Shown piece after piece: positions 28,467 to 37,752 of a DNA stretch of 64,000 bases. Every line of letters begins with the position of its first letter. Within the stretch, counting starts at the first letter, position 1. Origin of the DNA: GW2011-AR15 sp964428335 (GTDB lineage Archaea > Nanobdellota > Nanobdellia > Woesearchaeales > GW2011-AR15); the NCBI GenBank assembly GCA_964428335.1, contig CAYRXW010000010.1:1-64000 (forward strand), written 5' to 3'. Under the pieces are notes generated by a model. It was not told the origin of the DNA and did no database searches. It worked only from the letters and a program-made list of their open reading frames with translations. The translations under genes were made by a program, and so were the position numbers.

Positions 28467-30350
28467 ATGGAAGATGGAAGATTGCAGTCATTATTATTCC
28501 CTTATAGTTCTGTAAGAGATGAGCAAAATAAGCTTCTCCTTCTGACTGAAGCTTCGATTGAAAATAAAAGGAATCTTATTGTCCATGCACCTACAGGCTT
28601 AGGAAAGACAGCTGCAACACTATCCCCTGCACTCATGCAGGCAATAAAAAAAGACCTAACTATATTATTCCTTACATCAAGGCACACGCAGCATAAGATT
28701 GCGATAGAGACATTAAAGGAAATAAAAAAAAAGTATGATGTGGATACAAGCTGTGTTTCAGTCATCGGAAAAAAGCATATGTGCCTTCAGCCTGTAAGCG
28801 AGATGGCAAATAGGGATTTCATTGATTACTGCAAGAGGTTAAAAGAAGAAAAAAAATGTGAATATTATCAGAACTCAAGGTCTTCGCAGTCAAAATTTAC
28901 AGTCAAGGCAAGTTCCTCGCTTAAGATACTAAACCAGATTTCTCCATTGACGACAGAACAGGTTATTGAAAATTGCTCAGCAGATAAATTATGCCCATAT
29001 GAGCTTTCAATAGGAATGGCACAAAAGGCAAAAGTGATAATTACAGATTATTATTATTTCTTCCATCCGGACATAGGCACAAGCTTTTTGACAAAGATTG
29101 GGAAGGAGATTGATAAACTGGTTGTGATAGTAGATGAAGCCCATAATCTTCCATATAGGCTAAAAGATCTTGCTTCTGAATATCTTACAACAGTCAATAT
29201 TGCAAGGGGAATGAAAGAAGCAAAGAAATACGGCTATGGTATTATGGCAAAAAAACTAGCGAAGATACAAAATGCACTTGATAGCCTATCTAGAACATTA
29301 GGTTACAACCAAGAAAAGATGATATTAAAATCAGAGTTTACAAAAAAAATAGATGAGGATTATGAACTATTGATTGAAGAGTTAGAGCAGGTTGCAACTG
29401 AAATTAGGCAGCTTCAGAAGCAATCATATCTGGGTTCAATATCTTCATTTTTATCAAAATGGCAGGGAGCAGATGAAGGCTTTGCAAGGATAATCGGAAA
29501 GAAAAAAGGCCTAAGGGAGGATTACATTTCATTATCATATAGATGCCTTGACCCAAGCATAATTTCAAAAGAACTAATCAATAGCACCCATTCAACAATA
29601 CTTATGTCCGGAACACTACTTCCTACAACAATGTATAAAGAGCTTCTAGGTGTAGAAGAAAGCCAGGAAGTGATATTTAAAGATCCATTTCCAAAAAAGA
29701 ACAGGCTTAACCTGATTGTTCCAAAGACAACGACAAAATTCTCAGCGAGAAGCGATGACCAGTTTAAGCAGATAGCAAAAGAGCTTGATGAGATGCTTTA
29801 CTTAATACCTGGGAACTGCGCAGTTTTTTTCCCAAGCTATTTCATAATGGAAAAAGTGAAAGAATATATGAAAACAGAAAAGACTGTATTTTCAGAAAGC
29901 TCGCAATTGAATAAGACTGAGAGGGAGCAGTTTTTAGAGAGTTTCAAGAAGTATAAGAACATAGGGGCAGTTCTTCTGGCAGTCGCATCAGGAAGCTTTG
30001 GCGAAGGGATTGATCTGCCTGGAGATCTATTAAAAGCTGTGATTGTTGTCGGTCTTCCTTTGAATGCGCCTGATTTAGAGACAAAATCATTGATAGAATA
30101 CTTTGACAAGAAATTCGGCAAAGGCTGGGATTACGGTTATTTATTTCCGGCATTCAATAAGACCTTGCAAAACGCTGGAAGATGCATAAGGAGCGAGACA
30201 GATAAAGGAATAATAGTATTCTTAGATGAAAGATTTGCATGGAATAACTATAAAAGATGCTTCCCGCAGGACTGGGATATTGAAGTTAGCGTTGATTATA
30301 AGGGAAAGATTAAGGAGTTCTTCAATGAATCTCTAGTAAACAATAAATAA
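28467..30350 (+). CDS. XPD/Rad3-like DNA helicase with Fe-S cluster
   Basis: 627 aa superfamily-2 helicase. Walker A APTGLGKT (41-48), DEAH near residue 224, motif VI region GSFGEGIDLPG and GLPLNAPD and the arginine-finger segment QNAGRCIRSETDKG in helicase domain 2. Four cysteines between motifs Ia and II (C106, C122, C131, C176) match the 4Fe-4S domain of XPD/DinG helicases. Archaeal XPD unwinds DNA 5'-3' and acts in repair or replication-fork maintenance. Length is at the short end typical of archaeal XPD. It begins ATG 28467 and is followed by a small gene after 23 bp. Confidence 0.92.
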   Translation: MEDGRLQSLLFPYSSVRDEQNKLLLLTEASIENKRNLIVHAPTGLGKTAATLSPALMQAIKKDLTILFLTSRHTQHKIAIETLKEIKKKYDVDTSCVSVIGKKHMCLQPVSEMANRDFIDYCKRLKEEKKCEYYQNSRSSQSKFTVKASSSLKILNQISPLTTEQVIENCSADKLCPYELSIGMAQKAKVIITDYYYFFHPDIGTSFLTKIGKEIDKLVVIVDEAHNLPYRLKDLASEYLTTVNIARGMKEAKKYGYGIMAKKLAKIQNALDSLSRTLGYNQEKMILKSEFTKKIDEDYELLIEELEQVATEIRQLQKQSYLGSISSFLSKWQGADEGFARIIGKKKGLREDYISLSYRCLDPSIISKELINSTHSTILMSGTLLPTTMYKELLGVEESQEVIFKDPFPKKNRLNLIVPKTTTKFSARSDDQFKQIAKELDEMLYLIPGNCAVFFPSYFIMEKVKEYMKTEKTVFSESSQLNKTEREQFLESFKKYKNIGAVLLAVASGSFGEGIDLPGDLLKAVIVVGLPLNAPDLETKSLIEYFDKKFGKGWDYGYLFPAFNKTLQNAGRCIRSETDKGIIVFLDERFAWNNYKRCFPQDWDIEVSVDYKGKIKEFFNESLVNNK

Positions 30351-30373
30351 TAATTTTCATTTTAAAAAGCATC

Positions 30374-30577
30374 ATGGAAGAAAAAACAATTGTCTTAAAT
30401 CAATATGAACATGATGCTCTAAAAACATCAATTGCAAGATATATTCTTATTCTGGATGATCAGATATTCGGCTTAAAGAATGCCAAGCATCTAAGCAATG
30501 AAAAAAAGAAAGACTTGCATAATCAGCTAGGAAAGACCAGAGATTTGCTTAAGGGCATTATTGTAAAACTTAACTAA
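30374..30577 (+). CDS. Small helical protein, unknown
   Basis: 67 aa, charged and predicted as two long helices (about 8-35 and 42-65). No family recognised. It follows the XPD-like helicase by 23 bp on the same strand and may be co-transcribed with it. Start at ATG 30374; no clear ribosome binding site. Confidence 0.6.
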   Translation: MEEKTIVLNQYEHDALKTSIARYILILDDQIFGLKNAKHLSNEKKKDLHNQLGKTRDLLKGIIVKLN

Positions 30578-30619
30578 AATAAGCTATTTATTTTTATATA
30601 ACATATTTTTATTCAGATT

Positions 30620-31780
30620 ATGTCTTCATTAAGTGCACTTGTAGTTGGTGAAAGCAGGGGAGCTTCTGCAGCGCTTTCTCCGGTTGTTTTTGAGTTATTA
30701 AAAAGAGGTATATTAGTAGATGTTGTTGCTTGTGGCAACGAGGAGGAGAAAAAAGGGTTTAACCTAAGCTATCCTTATTCTAAATTAACTTTAAAAGAGA
30801 AAATGCCAAAACTTAGTGCAGGAGGATACAGTTTTGTAGTTGCTGGCACTTCTTCAAGCACTTCATTAGAAATAAAGGCAATTAATGAGGCAAACAGGTT
30901 AGGAATTCCAACTATAGGGGTTTCTGACCAAAATTCAAGATGGCTGGCCAGGTATGGAACTGACCCGTTAAATTATCCTACATTAATTTCACTAATGGAT
31001 GAGGCTTCTAAAACATCAATAATTGAATCTGTAAAGGAAATAATTCCAGATATAACCAGAAGATGCTTTATTTCAGGCTGGACTGCATTTGACAGCTATT
31101 CAAATTTAAAAAATGAGTTTAAAAAATCTGATATGAGGCAGAATATCAGAAACTTTCTTGGGGTTCCCTCAAATTATAAACTAATTGTATTATTTTCAAA
31201 TATTTTTTCTCCAAATGAAGAATATTATAGAAGAATGGATGTTCGTGCAGAAGAAAGCTTAAATGATTATTTTGAAAAAATAATTCTGTATCAGGATGCC
31301 ATGGTAACTCTGGATTTATTCAGGCTGCAAAATAAAAATATCTCGGTTATTGTTTCCCCTCATCCTGGAGAATCTGTTGCAGACATAAATAATATGCCTT
31401 ATCTTAATTCAAGGAGCCTTGCAAAACTTTGGAAGTTAAGGGTTGAAAAAAGAAACGGCTATAGTTTTGAAGAATTATGCATGGCTTCTGATGTTGTAAT
31501 AGGGGGTCCAACAACAGCAGTTTCTGGTTCATGCATGCTTGATATCCCAACAATCTGTGTGTTATATGGTAGTTTTAGAGACAAAATACATATTTTTCCT
31601 GCAGCAAGTCTTGGGGCAATTCCCATTGCCACTACTTCTGCTGAAATTACAGATTATCTTGAACTAATGGTTAATACACCTTCTGCAGCATCTCATTTTT
31701 CAAACCTTAGAAAAAGATTTTCTACGGATGGAAATGCATCTAGGACGCTTGTTGATGAGATAATTCATAGATATATTTAG
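30620..31780 (+). CDS. GT-B-fold-like protein (glycosyltransferase or epimerase type), unclassified
   Basis: 386 aa, cytoplasmic. Two Rossmann-like halves are suggested: an N-terminal VVGESRGASAALSPVVFELLKRGILVDVV segment and a C-terminal half with SPHPGE (about 251-256) and MASDVVIGGPTTAVSGSCMLDIPTICV (about 291-317). The second block resembles nucleotide-sugar-binding regions of UDP-GlcNAc 2-epimerases and CDP-glycerol/polysaccharide glycosyltransferases, where a loop before the helix binds the donor phosphates. I cannot name donor or acceptor. A TTTTTATATAAC element (about 30592-30603) lies just upstream of ATG 30620. It is separate from the surrounding operons. Confidence 0.6.
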   Translation: MSSLSALVVGESRGASAALSPVVFELLKRGILVDVVACGNEEEKKGFNLSYPYSKLTLKEKMPKLSAGGYSFVVAGTSSSTSLEIKAINEANRLGIPTIGVSDQNSRWLARYGTDPLNYPTLISLMDEASKTSIIESVKEIIPDITRRCFISGWTAFDSYSNLKNEFKKSDMRQNIRNFLGVPSNYKLIVLFSNIFSPNEEYYRRMDVRAEESLNDYFEKIILYQDAMVTLDLFRLQNKNISVIVSPHPGESVADINNMPYLNSRSLAKLWKLRVEKRNGYSFEELCMASDVVIGGPTTAVSGSCMLDIPTICVLYGSFRDKIHIFPAASLGAIPIATTSAEITDYLELMVNTPSAASHFSNLRKRFSTDGNASRTLVDEIIHRYI

Positions 31781-31843
31781 TAATTACTTTTTAGTGGTTA
31801 AAAGTAGAAAGATTTAAATATAACTTTTTAAGGTCATGTAATT

Positions 31844-32869
31844 ATGGCATTGTCAGGAAATATTTCAGCGATATTTAATAGTGAAAAAGGCATCTCTTCT
31901 GGTATTCCAGGGAGTGGAAGTACACCACACCAGAATTTACTACAGAGGTTATATAACAATTTTATAGGTTCGATAGGTAATGAAAAAACACTAAATAGGG
32001 TAATATTTAATGGAAATTCAGTAATTCTTCCAGACGATACAGTTGATATTTATAACGACCAAGCAAGATTATCTGATTGGGTAGGCGCATTAGGGCTTAG
32101 CGGTTACATATTCATGAATGGACTGCTATCAACAGATTCAGAATTAAGTAAATTGATACATAAAACTCCAGGAGAGAAAAAAATATTCACGGATATATTT
32201 TCATTTATTGATATAGTCAAAACTATTTATGAATCAAAGAAAGATCAGGGTGAAGAAGTCTTCTTTAGCGCAAGATTAGAAAACAAGACTCTTGAAGCAG
32301 TTTTAGGGATGAAAGGTGAGTACAAGCCTCTTGTCAATAAGCTATTAAGCCATTATATAATTTCTGAATCTATCGATGATTTAGCAAAAAATCAAAAACC
32401 AAGGTATCTTGCAATACTAAAAGAGGTTTCAGCTAGTGTTCTAGGGCTTAAGGGAATAAATGAAAAGCTTTCAGATGATGTAAGGGCTAAAGAAAAGAAT
32501 ACTCCTTATGTTGCATTGTTAGAAGAGAACATTGGCGTTTTAAAGCAATATTTGGACGCAAAAAAGGGAACAGATGAATACAATGATTTTATTGCAATGT
32601 TAAACTATAAGTTACCACCTGTTGTGCCCTTAGAATCACAGGCAATTGAAGCACCTTCAACAGAATTTATGACTCAGAGAAGAAACGCAAGAGTAGATTT
32701 TTACGCTAAGCTTGTTTTATACGGTGTGACAGCTATGACTAATATGCATGCCATCAAAACAAGGACAAAAAGTCCTCCAAACCTCTACACACAGGCAGTT
32801 GATAACTTGCTTGGATTATATACTTCTATGATTCCCGAGCAGTTCCAGAAAAAGGAAGAGCAAAAATAG
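31844..32869 (+). CDS. Hypothetical protein, mostly helical
   Basis: 341 aa, no family recognised. Predicted largely alpha-helical with a polar N terminus; no signal peptide, membrane segment or nucleotide-binding motif. A TATA-like ATTTAAATATAAC at about 31814-31826 precedes ATG 31844, consistent with a leaderless transcript. It precedes the folded intergenic region at 32968-33230 and, like the operon after that, appears lineage-specific. Confidence 0.7.
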   Translation: MALSGNISAIFNSEKGISSGIPGSGSTPHQNLLQRLYNNFIGSIGNEKTLNRVIFNGNSVILPDDTVDIYNDQARLSDWVGALGLSGYIFMNGLLSTDSELSKLIHKTPGEKKIFTDIFSFIDIVKTIYESKKDQGEEVFFSARLENKTLEAVLGMKGEYKPLVNKLLSHYIISESIDDLAKNQKPRYLAILKEVSASVLGLKGINEKLSDDVRAKEKNTPYVALLEENIGVLKQYLDAKKGTDEYNDFIAMLNYKLPPVVPLESQAIEAPSTEFMTQRRNARVDFYAKLVLYGVTAMTNMHAIKTRTKSPPNLYTQAVDNLLGLYTSMIPEQFQKKEEQK

Positions 32870-32936
32870 TTCTTTGCAAATTTCAGATGATTTCAGTTAG
32901 TATACATTTTACTATACTAGTTCCATAAAGCGTAAC

Positions 32937-32947
32937 ATTTATATACT
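32937..32947 (+). promoter_or_regulatory. TATA box of the putative ncRNA
   Basis: GTAACATTTATATACTAG has the same BRE-plus-TATA form as the promoter at 39708-39722 and a close relative at 33727-33743. The expected transcription start is about 32968, ahead of the folded region and far (over 300 nt) from the next coding start. Confidence 0.5.
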
Positions 32948-32967
32948 AGTAGCACATTTAGTTTATT

Positions 32968-33230
32968 TATCATAAAACAGAGCTTATGTAGCTTGAAAAA
33001 AGCGAACGGCTGTGTTTGGCTAAATACGATAACAAGGCAAGAAGGAACGTCGTAAATAACGCATGTTATTTACGACTCATGATAATTCGCTTCCCGGGTA
33101 TAATTCTATACCCCACCCACCCCAAAAATTAGCCCGGGGAGCAAATTCATACTATTAAAAAGCGGCACCCTATGCCCTTTCTTATACCCCTCCCCAACCA
33201 AAAAGAAAAAATAGGGTGCCCTTATTATTC
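32968..33230 (+). ncRNA. Candidate structured non-coding RNA
   Basis: A 426-bp gap between genes holds three strong stems: GTCGTAAATAAC/GTTATTTACGAC with a GCAT tetraloop (33049-33076); GCTTCCCGGG/CCCGGGGAGC with one G-T pair (33089-33098 with 33133-33142), competing partly with GGGTATA/TATACCC (33096-33102 with 33107-33113); and GGCACCCTAT/ATAGGGTGCC (33164-33173 with 33211-33220). The loops of the last two are C-rich and similar (TATACCCCACCC; TATACCCCTCCCC). A TATA box lies at 32937 and T-rich sequence follows. No ORF of note is present. I see no consensus of RNase P RNA, SRP RNA or rRNA. Strand is inferred from the TATA box and could be wrong. Confidence 0.5.
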
Positions 33231-33295
33231 TCTTAACTTATTATTCTGTTCTAACACTTAACTTTTTATAATAATACTCTTATTCCATTTTGAAA

Positions 33296-33712
33296 ATGAA
33301 AAAAGAAGAATCTGCAGGAATAATCATTGTTTATGATAAAAAGTACCTTCTTTTGAATTACCCAAAAACAACAAGAGCACCTACAGAATATTGGGGGCTT
33401 GTCAAAGGCCATATTGAAGCAGGAGAAACTTCAAAAGAAGCAGCATTAAGGGAAGTAAAAGAGGAGACAGGTATAGACGCAGAAGTAATTAATGGGTTTA
33501 TGGAAAAAATAACTTACCATTTCAAATTCAATGGGGAACTTATAGAAAAATCAGTCATATTTTACGTAGGAAAGTCAAAAACAGAAAACGTTGTTTTATC
33601 GCATGAGCATAAAGGTTTTGGATGGTTTGAATTTAAGGACGCACTAAAAAAACTTAGCTATGAAAATGATAAGGAAGTGCTAAGGAAAGCGCATGGGTTT
33701 TTGAATAATTAG
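33296..33712 (+). CDS. Nudix hydrolase (Ap4A-hydrolase-like)
   Basis: About 138 aa from ATG 33296; TTTTTATAA at 33263-33271 places transcription start at or next to this ATG, so the in-frame TTG 33290 is unlikely. The complete Nudix box GHIEAGETSKEAALREVKEETGI spans residues 38-60, with the REVKEE metal-binding glutamates. The opening SAGIIIVY and the WGLVKGH before the box resemble diadenosine tetraphosphatases of the NUDT2 type, which hydrolyse Ap4A and related dinucleotides and can also remove mRNA 5' phosphates. Substrate is inferred from family only. Confidence 0.88.
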   Translation: MKKEESAGIIIVYDKKYLLLNYPKTTRAPTEYWGLVKGHIEAGETSKEAALREVKEETGIDAEVINGFMEKITYHFKFNGELIEKSVIFYVGKSKTENVVLSHEHKGFGWFEFKDALKKLSYENDKEVLRKAHGFLNN

Positions 33713-33793
33713 TATCTACTTTTTCATAGTAACATTTTTATATAACTGTATTTAATCAGGTCTTAACATCTTATTTAATTGGAGGCAAAACAA

Positions 33794-34951
33794 ATGGCAG
33801 AACCTATATTTACAATAAAGACAATCCAGAATTGGCTTGAATCACATAGCGTTAATGTGGATTCAAAACTTGACCCGCTTGCATTGATGGTTGAAGATTT
33901 AGCTGTAGTAGATGCAGCAAAAGCAAAAGAGATTGGTGAACTTTTGCAGTATGAAGATGAGTTTGTAGAATTGGTAAATAGAACATTATCTAAACCTGCT
34001 ATTTCTAAGCAACATGTTGAAAGAGTGAATGATCTTGCAGATACACTTAAAGCGTTGGAAGTAAAATATTCAGGAGAAACAGGAAGCGGATTTAGAACCT
34101 ATGTTACTACTTTAGTAAAAGGCAAACCTGAAGAACGATTTGTATATGCGTGGAATGGAATTAAGGAAGTTATCCAAGGTTTGGTCAATGATGTAAATGC
34201 AGTTAAAGAAATAAAAGCAGGATACGAGACATATGGTAAATTCAAGAAAGATGCATTAGCTCAATTAATAATTATGGAAAGGGACTATAAACCTAAAGTT
34301 AGAAATCTTTTGGAAGCATTGGAAGCATCACAAAAGGCTATGGAAGAGTATAAGGGAACAGATGAATTAGAGAGTGGTAGATTAAAACAAGAATACGAAT
34401 TGGCATTAAAAGCACATAAAGAAGCTGATAACAATTTAAGGTATGTTGGGGAAACAAAAGTATTGCTGAGCCAAAGCAATGATATAGCAGATGGTTTATA
34501 TGAAAACCTTGATAGTATTGTAACAGTTCTTGAAGGTGAGAAAAGAAAGCTTGCAACTCTTTTAAGCACGCATCAGTCAGTTTATGCATTTATGCATGCA
34601 ACATATGCAGCTGAAACAACAGCAGACAGAGGTGCGCAGGTAATTGATGTTGCAGATGCATCAATAAATGATGCAGTACAAATGATATCTAGAAGAGGCA
34701 GAGAAAAATTAGTGAAAGGTTATGAAGCAGCGCATAGAGCCTCATTGGATCCAGCTAATATCATTGAATTAAGACAAGCTGTTGCAGAAACACAGCTTTA
34801 CATTGCAAGAAGAGGGCCAGAGCTGGATAAGGAAAGAGAAACACAATATGCAGCAACAAATGCAAAACTGCAAACCTTAGCTATTGAAACAGGTAGAAAA
34901 ATGCTTCAATATGCAAAAGGCGAGCTAGCAGCACCAGCACCAGCGCAGTAA
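33794..34951 (+). CDS. Coiled-coil cytoplasmic protein, first gene of a five-gene unknown operon
   Basis: About 385 aa from ATG 33794; GGAGG at 33781-33785 is the ribosome binding site, so the in-frame TTG 33779 is rejected. AGTAACATTTTTATATAACT (33727-33745) is the promoter. Residues about 160-300 have long heptad-like helices (LLEALEASQKAMEEYKG, LESGRLKQEYELALKAHKEADN). Alanine/proline-rich C-terminal end. No signal peptide, membrane segment or known domain. It begins a run of genes with 25-bp, overlapping, 2-bp and 5-bp junctions through 39596, clearly one transcription unit, and probably forms a complex with the membrane proteins encoded downstream (inference). Confidence 0.75.
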   Translation: MAEPIFTIKTIQNWLESHSVNVDSKLDPLALMVEDLAVVDAAKAKEIGELLQYEDEFVELVNRTLSKPAISKQHVERVNDLADTLKALEVKYSGETGSGFRTYVTTLVKGKPEERFVYAWNGIKEVIQGLVNDVNAVKEIKAGYETYGKFKKDALAQLIIMERDYKPKVRNLLEALEASQKAMEEYKGTDELESGRLKQEYELALKAHKEADNNLRYVGETKVLLSQSNDIADGLYENLDSIVTVLEGEKRKLATLLSTHQSVYAFMHATYAAETTADRGAQVIDVADASINDAVQMISRRGREKLVKGYEAAHRASLDPANIIELRQAVAETQLYIARRGPELDKERETQYAATNAKLQTLAIETGRKMLQYAKGELAAPAPAQ

Positions 34952-34976
34952 GCGCTTATTTTTTATTTTTTTTAAA

Positions 34977-36236
34977 ATGTATGAGCTTACTTTGGCAAAT
35001 TACAACCTTCCTGTGAAGGTTGGGACTGAATATTATAAGACTGGTAATTTCCCAGCTATAGCTTGCGCAGTAAGGGCAATTTTCTATGGGCTTAATGACC
35101 AAAGCAGGAATTATTCTGTTTCTGTTGAAGGATTGAGCGAATCAAATTTAGACAGTGTGACTTTTGCCCTTTCAGGCCAAAGAAGAACAGCAAATACAGC
35201 TGAAGATTATTCTTTAAAGGTAGAAAGGAATTTTGGGTCTGTTATTGATCTGCCTGTTTTCATGTATACGATTGACCAGCTTTTAGATAACAAAGTAAGA
35301 AGTGATATTGCAAAAACAGAAAGACTGACAGAGACAGATTTTGACATAACTGGCGTAAAAGGTGCTGGCACAGCAGATTACGAGACGTGGGATATAAAAA
35401 TTTCTTCAGACAACGTTACTTACAAACTTAAAGTAACTTCAAATCCAAGATTTTTGCAGCCATCTGTATATCTTAATATAGCAATCAGCGAAAGAGCAAG
35501 CCAGGCAGAGGTTATGGCAGCTATGGAAACTTTGAAAATACTGGCAGACGAAGATTACAGGGGATCAGAAGAATACGAACATTTTGTTCAATCCCATGGG
35601 AAAAAACCCTTCCATGTTTATCAGGTTTTGGATATGGATAGACTAATTGCTGGAGACCAGCCGATAAAATCAAAATTAATGAAGCAGTTTGATAGTGCAC
35701 TAGGAGATGAATTTAAAGAAGAACCTGCAGATATTGGAACAGTAACAGTAGAAAATTATGTTCAGACTCTACCAAGATATCTTGCAATTGCAGATAGGAT
35801 CAGGGTTGAATCAAAAAGGACAGTAGTACAGCTTGACCAGCTTTTGAGAAGGTTTGAGTTCTACGAGAAAGCACTTGAAGAAAGTAAGCCAGATACTGCA
35901 CCAGTTTTGGAAATACAGGGAAGATATTCAAAAGATACTATCGAGCATGTGAAGAAATTAGTTTCAGGATTTAGATCTGACAAGTATAATCAATATGCTT
36001 CTGATCATGTAAAGGCAGATATAATCAAGACTTTGTTAGCATATATTCCAATGATGGAAAATTTACTGTTAACAGTTGATTCAATATATACTCCACTTAC
36101 AGAAAGGTTCGATAACCTAGGAGTCATGATGGCAGATAAGTTTGATCCTGTTGCATTTTTTGAAAGTATGGCACAGAACAATACTGTTGAATTGGCAGAG
36201 AAGGCATTAGATTCTCTAAGAAGGGGTGCCAAATAA
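34977..36236 (+). CDS. Hypothetical cytoplasmic protein, second gene of the unknown operon
   Basis: 419 aa, no family recognised. The N-terminal third (about 1-180) appears beta-rich (YELTLANYNLPVKVGTEYY, YKLKVTSNPRFLQPSVYLNIAIS); the remainder is helical, with a C-terminal region (about 325-415) whose spacing of LLxxVDSIxxxL recalls the last third of the preceding protein. No membrane segments. The stop and the ATG of the next gene overlap (TAATG at 36234-36238), indicating coupled translation. Confidence 0.7.
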   Translation: MYELTLANYNLPVKVGTEYYKTGNFPAIACAVRAIFYGLNDQSRNYSVSVEGLSESNLDSVTFALSGQRRTANTAEDYSLKVERNFGSVIDLPVFMYTIDQLLDNKVRSDIAKTERLTETDFDITGVKGAGTADYETWDIKISSDNVTYKLKVTSNPRFLQPSVYLNIAISERASQAEVMAAMETLKILADEDYRGSEEYEHFVQSHGKKPFHVYQVLDMDRLIAGDQPIKSKLMKQFDSALGDEFKEEPADIGTVTVENYVQTLPRYLAIADRIRVESKRTVVQLDQLLRRFEFYEKALEESKPDTAPVLEIQGRYSKDTIEHVKKLVSGFRSDKYNQYASDHVKADIIKTLLAYIPMMENLLLTVDSIYTPLTERFDNLGVMMADKFDPVAFFESMAQNNTVELAEKALDSLRRGAK

Positions 36237-37750
36237 TGTCAGTATCAACTAGGATGAAAAGGCTGATGCAGCCAGGACTAGGTGAAAAATTTGAGGATGC
36301 TGTAGAAGCAGGAATTAAATACGCAAAGAAAAAAATCATTGAAACCTATACTTTTGCAAAAAATAATAAAAAGGTCTCAATTGGGATTGTTGCAGGTTCA
36401 GCTTTGACTTTAGGCCTTATATTTTATGGTATACCTGCAATGGTAAATAGCTACCATTCAAATGTTGCTGAAAGTGAGCTTTCAACAGCAAAATCACAGA
36501 TAAACTTGCTGGTAGAGGCATCTAATTATAATGTGTCTCAACTTAATACGAATCGATTCATTATTCCAGATGGAAAAGAAGCTCTTTTGGATCAGGAGAT
36601 AAAAAAAACAACAGGAAACATTGAAACGTGGCTTGGAGACATATCCGAAGCTGACCAGCTTTATGCAAATGAAGAATATCTTGCAGCAAGAAATATATTA
36701 GAAGGAAGTGAAGGAAGAGGCGGAATTATTGGTATAGTAGAAGACTTTTTTAAAAAAGATGATTCAAATGCTGTTCCAGGAGTTCTTTATCTTATTGAAA
36801 ATGAGTTTTCAGCAACAGACGGAGTCAAAATATATATTACTACTTTGAGAGCAAGCAGGGATAAGGTACTTTCCAATGAATCAAGTTTAGCTTCAATTAT
36901 GTCACCGATAGATTCAGGGTATGACACACCTTTGGATAATAATTTTTCAGTTCGTTTGGATGAAAAATCACCTACATTGGAGAGAATTATAACAATAGCA
37001 AGACGGCAGGGAGTCAAGGATAAGGCAACGGGAATTTGGAACAATGCTCAGACAAACTATACACAGGCATTTGTATTATACACAGATGGAACCTTTATCC
37101 ATTACTCAACAAGTCTTGATAATACTTTAGATCAGACAGATTATGACAGAATTTTACAGAAACAATCAAATGTTTTCTCAAGCATCCAGTATGGCGATTC
37201 AGATTTGGCTTCACTTGTTGATTATTTAGGATATTTGGAAACTGAGACATATACAATTGTTGTGAACAGAAGAACTGATTATTATATGCATGATAATTGG
37301 GTACAGGTAGCTAACCCAGCTTATAGTGAACATTGGGATCCAAATATCAATTGCAGCCCTGATTATGATACTCAAACCTACGAGTCTTGCACTACAGATG
37401 ACACAGGAACAACATGTGTTGAATATGATGTCCAGGTTCAAGTTGGGGAAACATGCTCTGGAGGTATGGTAGACAATGGGCAGCCAAGGACAGTTCCAGA
37501 AAACCAAAAGTATAGGGTTGACCAATACTTTGTAAAAGTTGAAGAACACGCTTGCAATATCAGCGGTCAAGATATTTTAACAGGTTCTCCAGAAACAGAT
37601 GTAGAAAGCCAATCAGCTTATGATTTATATGAAAACCAGACAGGCTATGTAACATGGAAACCTTTTGGAGATGATATAACTTATAGTGGAATTCCACCAG
37701 CAGGCATGCCAGATTACCAGACAACTATGACATGTTCACCGAGGCCCTGA
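36236..37750 (+). CDS. Single-pass membrane protein with large exterior domain, third gene of the unknown operon
   Basis: 504 aa. A basic cytoplasmic N terminus (1-45) is followed by one membrane helix (about 49-69, VSIGIVAGSALTLGLIFYGI); about 430 residues should lie outside. The exterior part has a helical region and, from about residue 340, a tyrosine- and cysteine-rich segment (cysteines in INCSPDYD, ESCTTDD, TTCVEY, ETCSGG, HACNIS, MTCSPRP), suggesting disulfides. No family recognised. It is the only protein of this operon with a substantial ectodomain, so it may be its sensor or substrate-facing part. Confidence 0.75.
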   Translation: MSVSTRMKRLMQPGLGEKFEDAVEAGIKYAKKKIIETYTFAKNNKKVSIGIVAGSALTLGLIFYGIPAMVNSYHSNVAESELSTAKSQINLLVEASNYNVSQLNTNRFIIPDGKEALLDQEIKKTTGNIETWLGDISEADQLYANEEYLAARNILEGSEGRGGIIGIVEDFFKKDDSNAVPGVLYLIENEFSATDGVKIYITTLRASRDKVLSNESSLASIMSPIDSGYDTPLDNNFSVRLDEKSPTLERIITIARRQGVKDKATGIWNNAQTNYTQAFVLYTDGTFIHYSTSLDNTLDQTDYDRILQKQSNVFSSIQYGDSDLASLVDYLGYLETETYTIVVNRRTDYYMHDNWVQVANPAYSEHWDPNINCSPDYDTQTYESCTTDDTGTTCVEYDVQVQVGETCSGGMVDNGQPRTVPENQKYRVDQYFVKVEEHACNISGQDILTGSPETDVESQSAYDLYENQTGYVTWKPFGDDITYSGIPPAGMPDYQTTMTCSPRP

Positions 37751-37752
37751 AA

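Noticed and set aside
33091..33145. Intrinsic bacterial-type terminator
   Set aside because: The GC-rich stem is not followed by a T-run and lies 220 nt after the preceding gene; it fits a folded RNA better.
32968..33230. RNase P RNA, SRP RNA or tmRNA
   Set aside because: The conserved cores of these RNAs were looked for by eye on both strands and not found; kept as an unassigned candidate.
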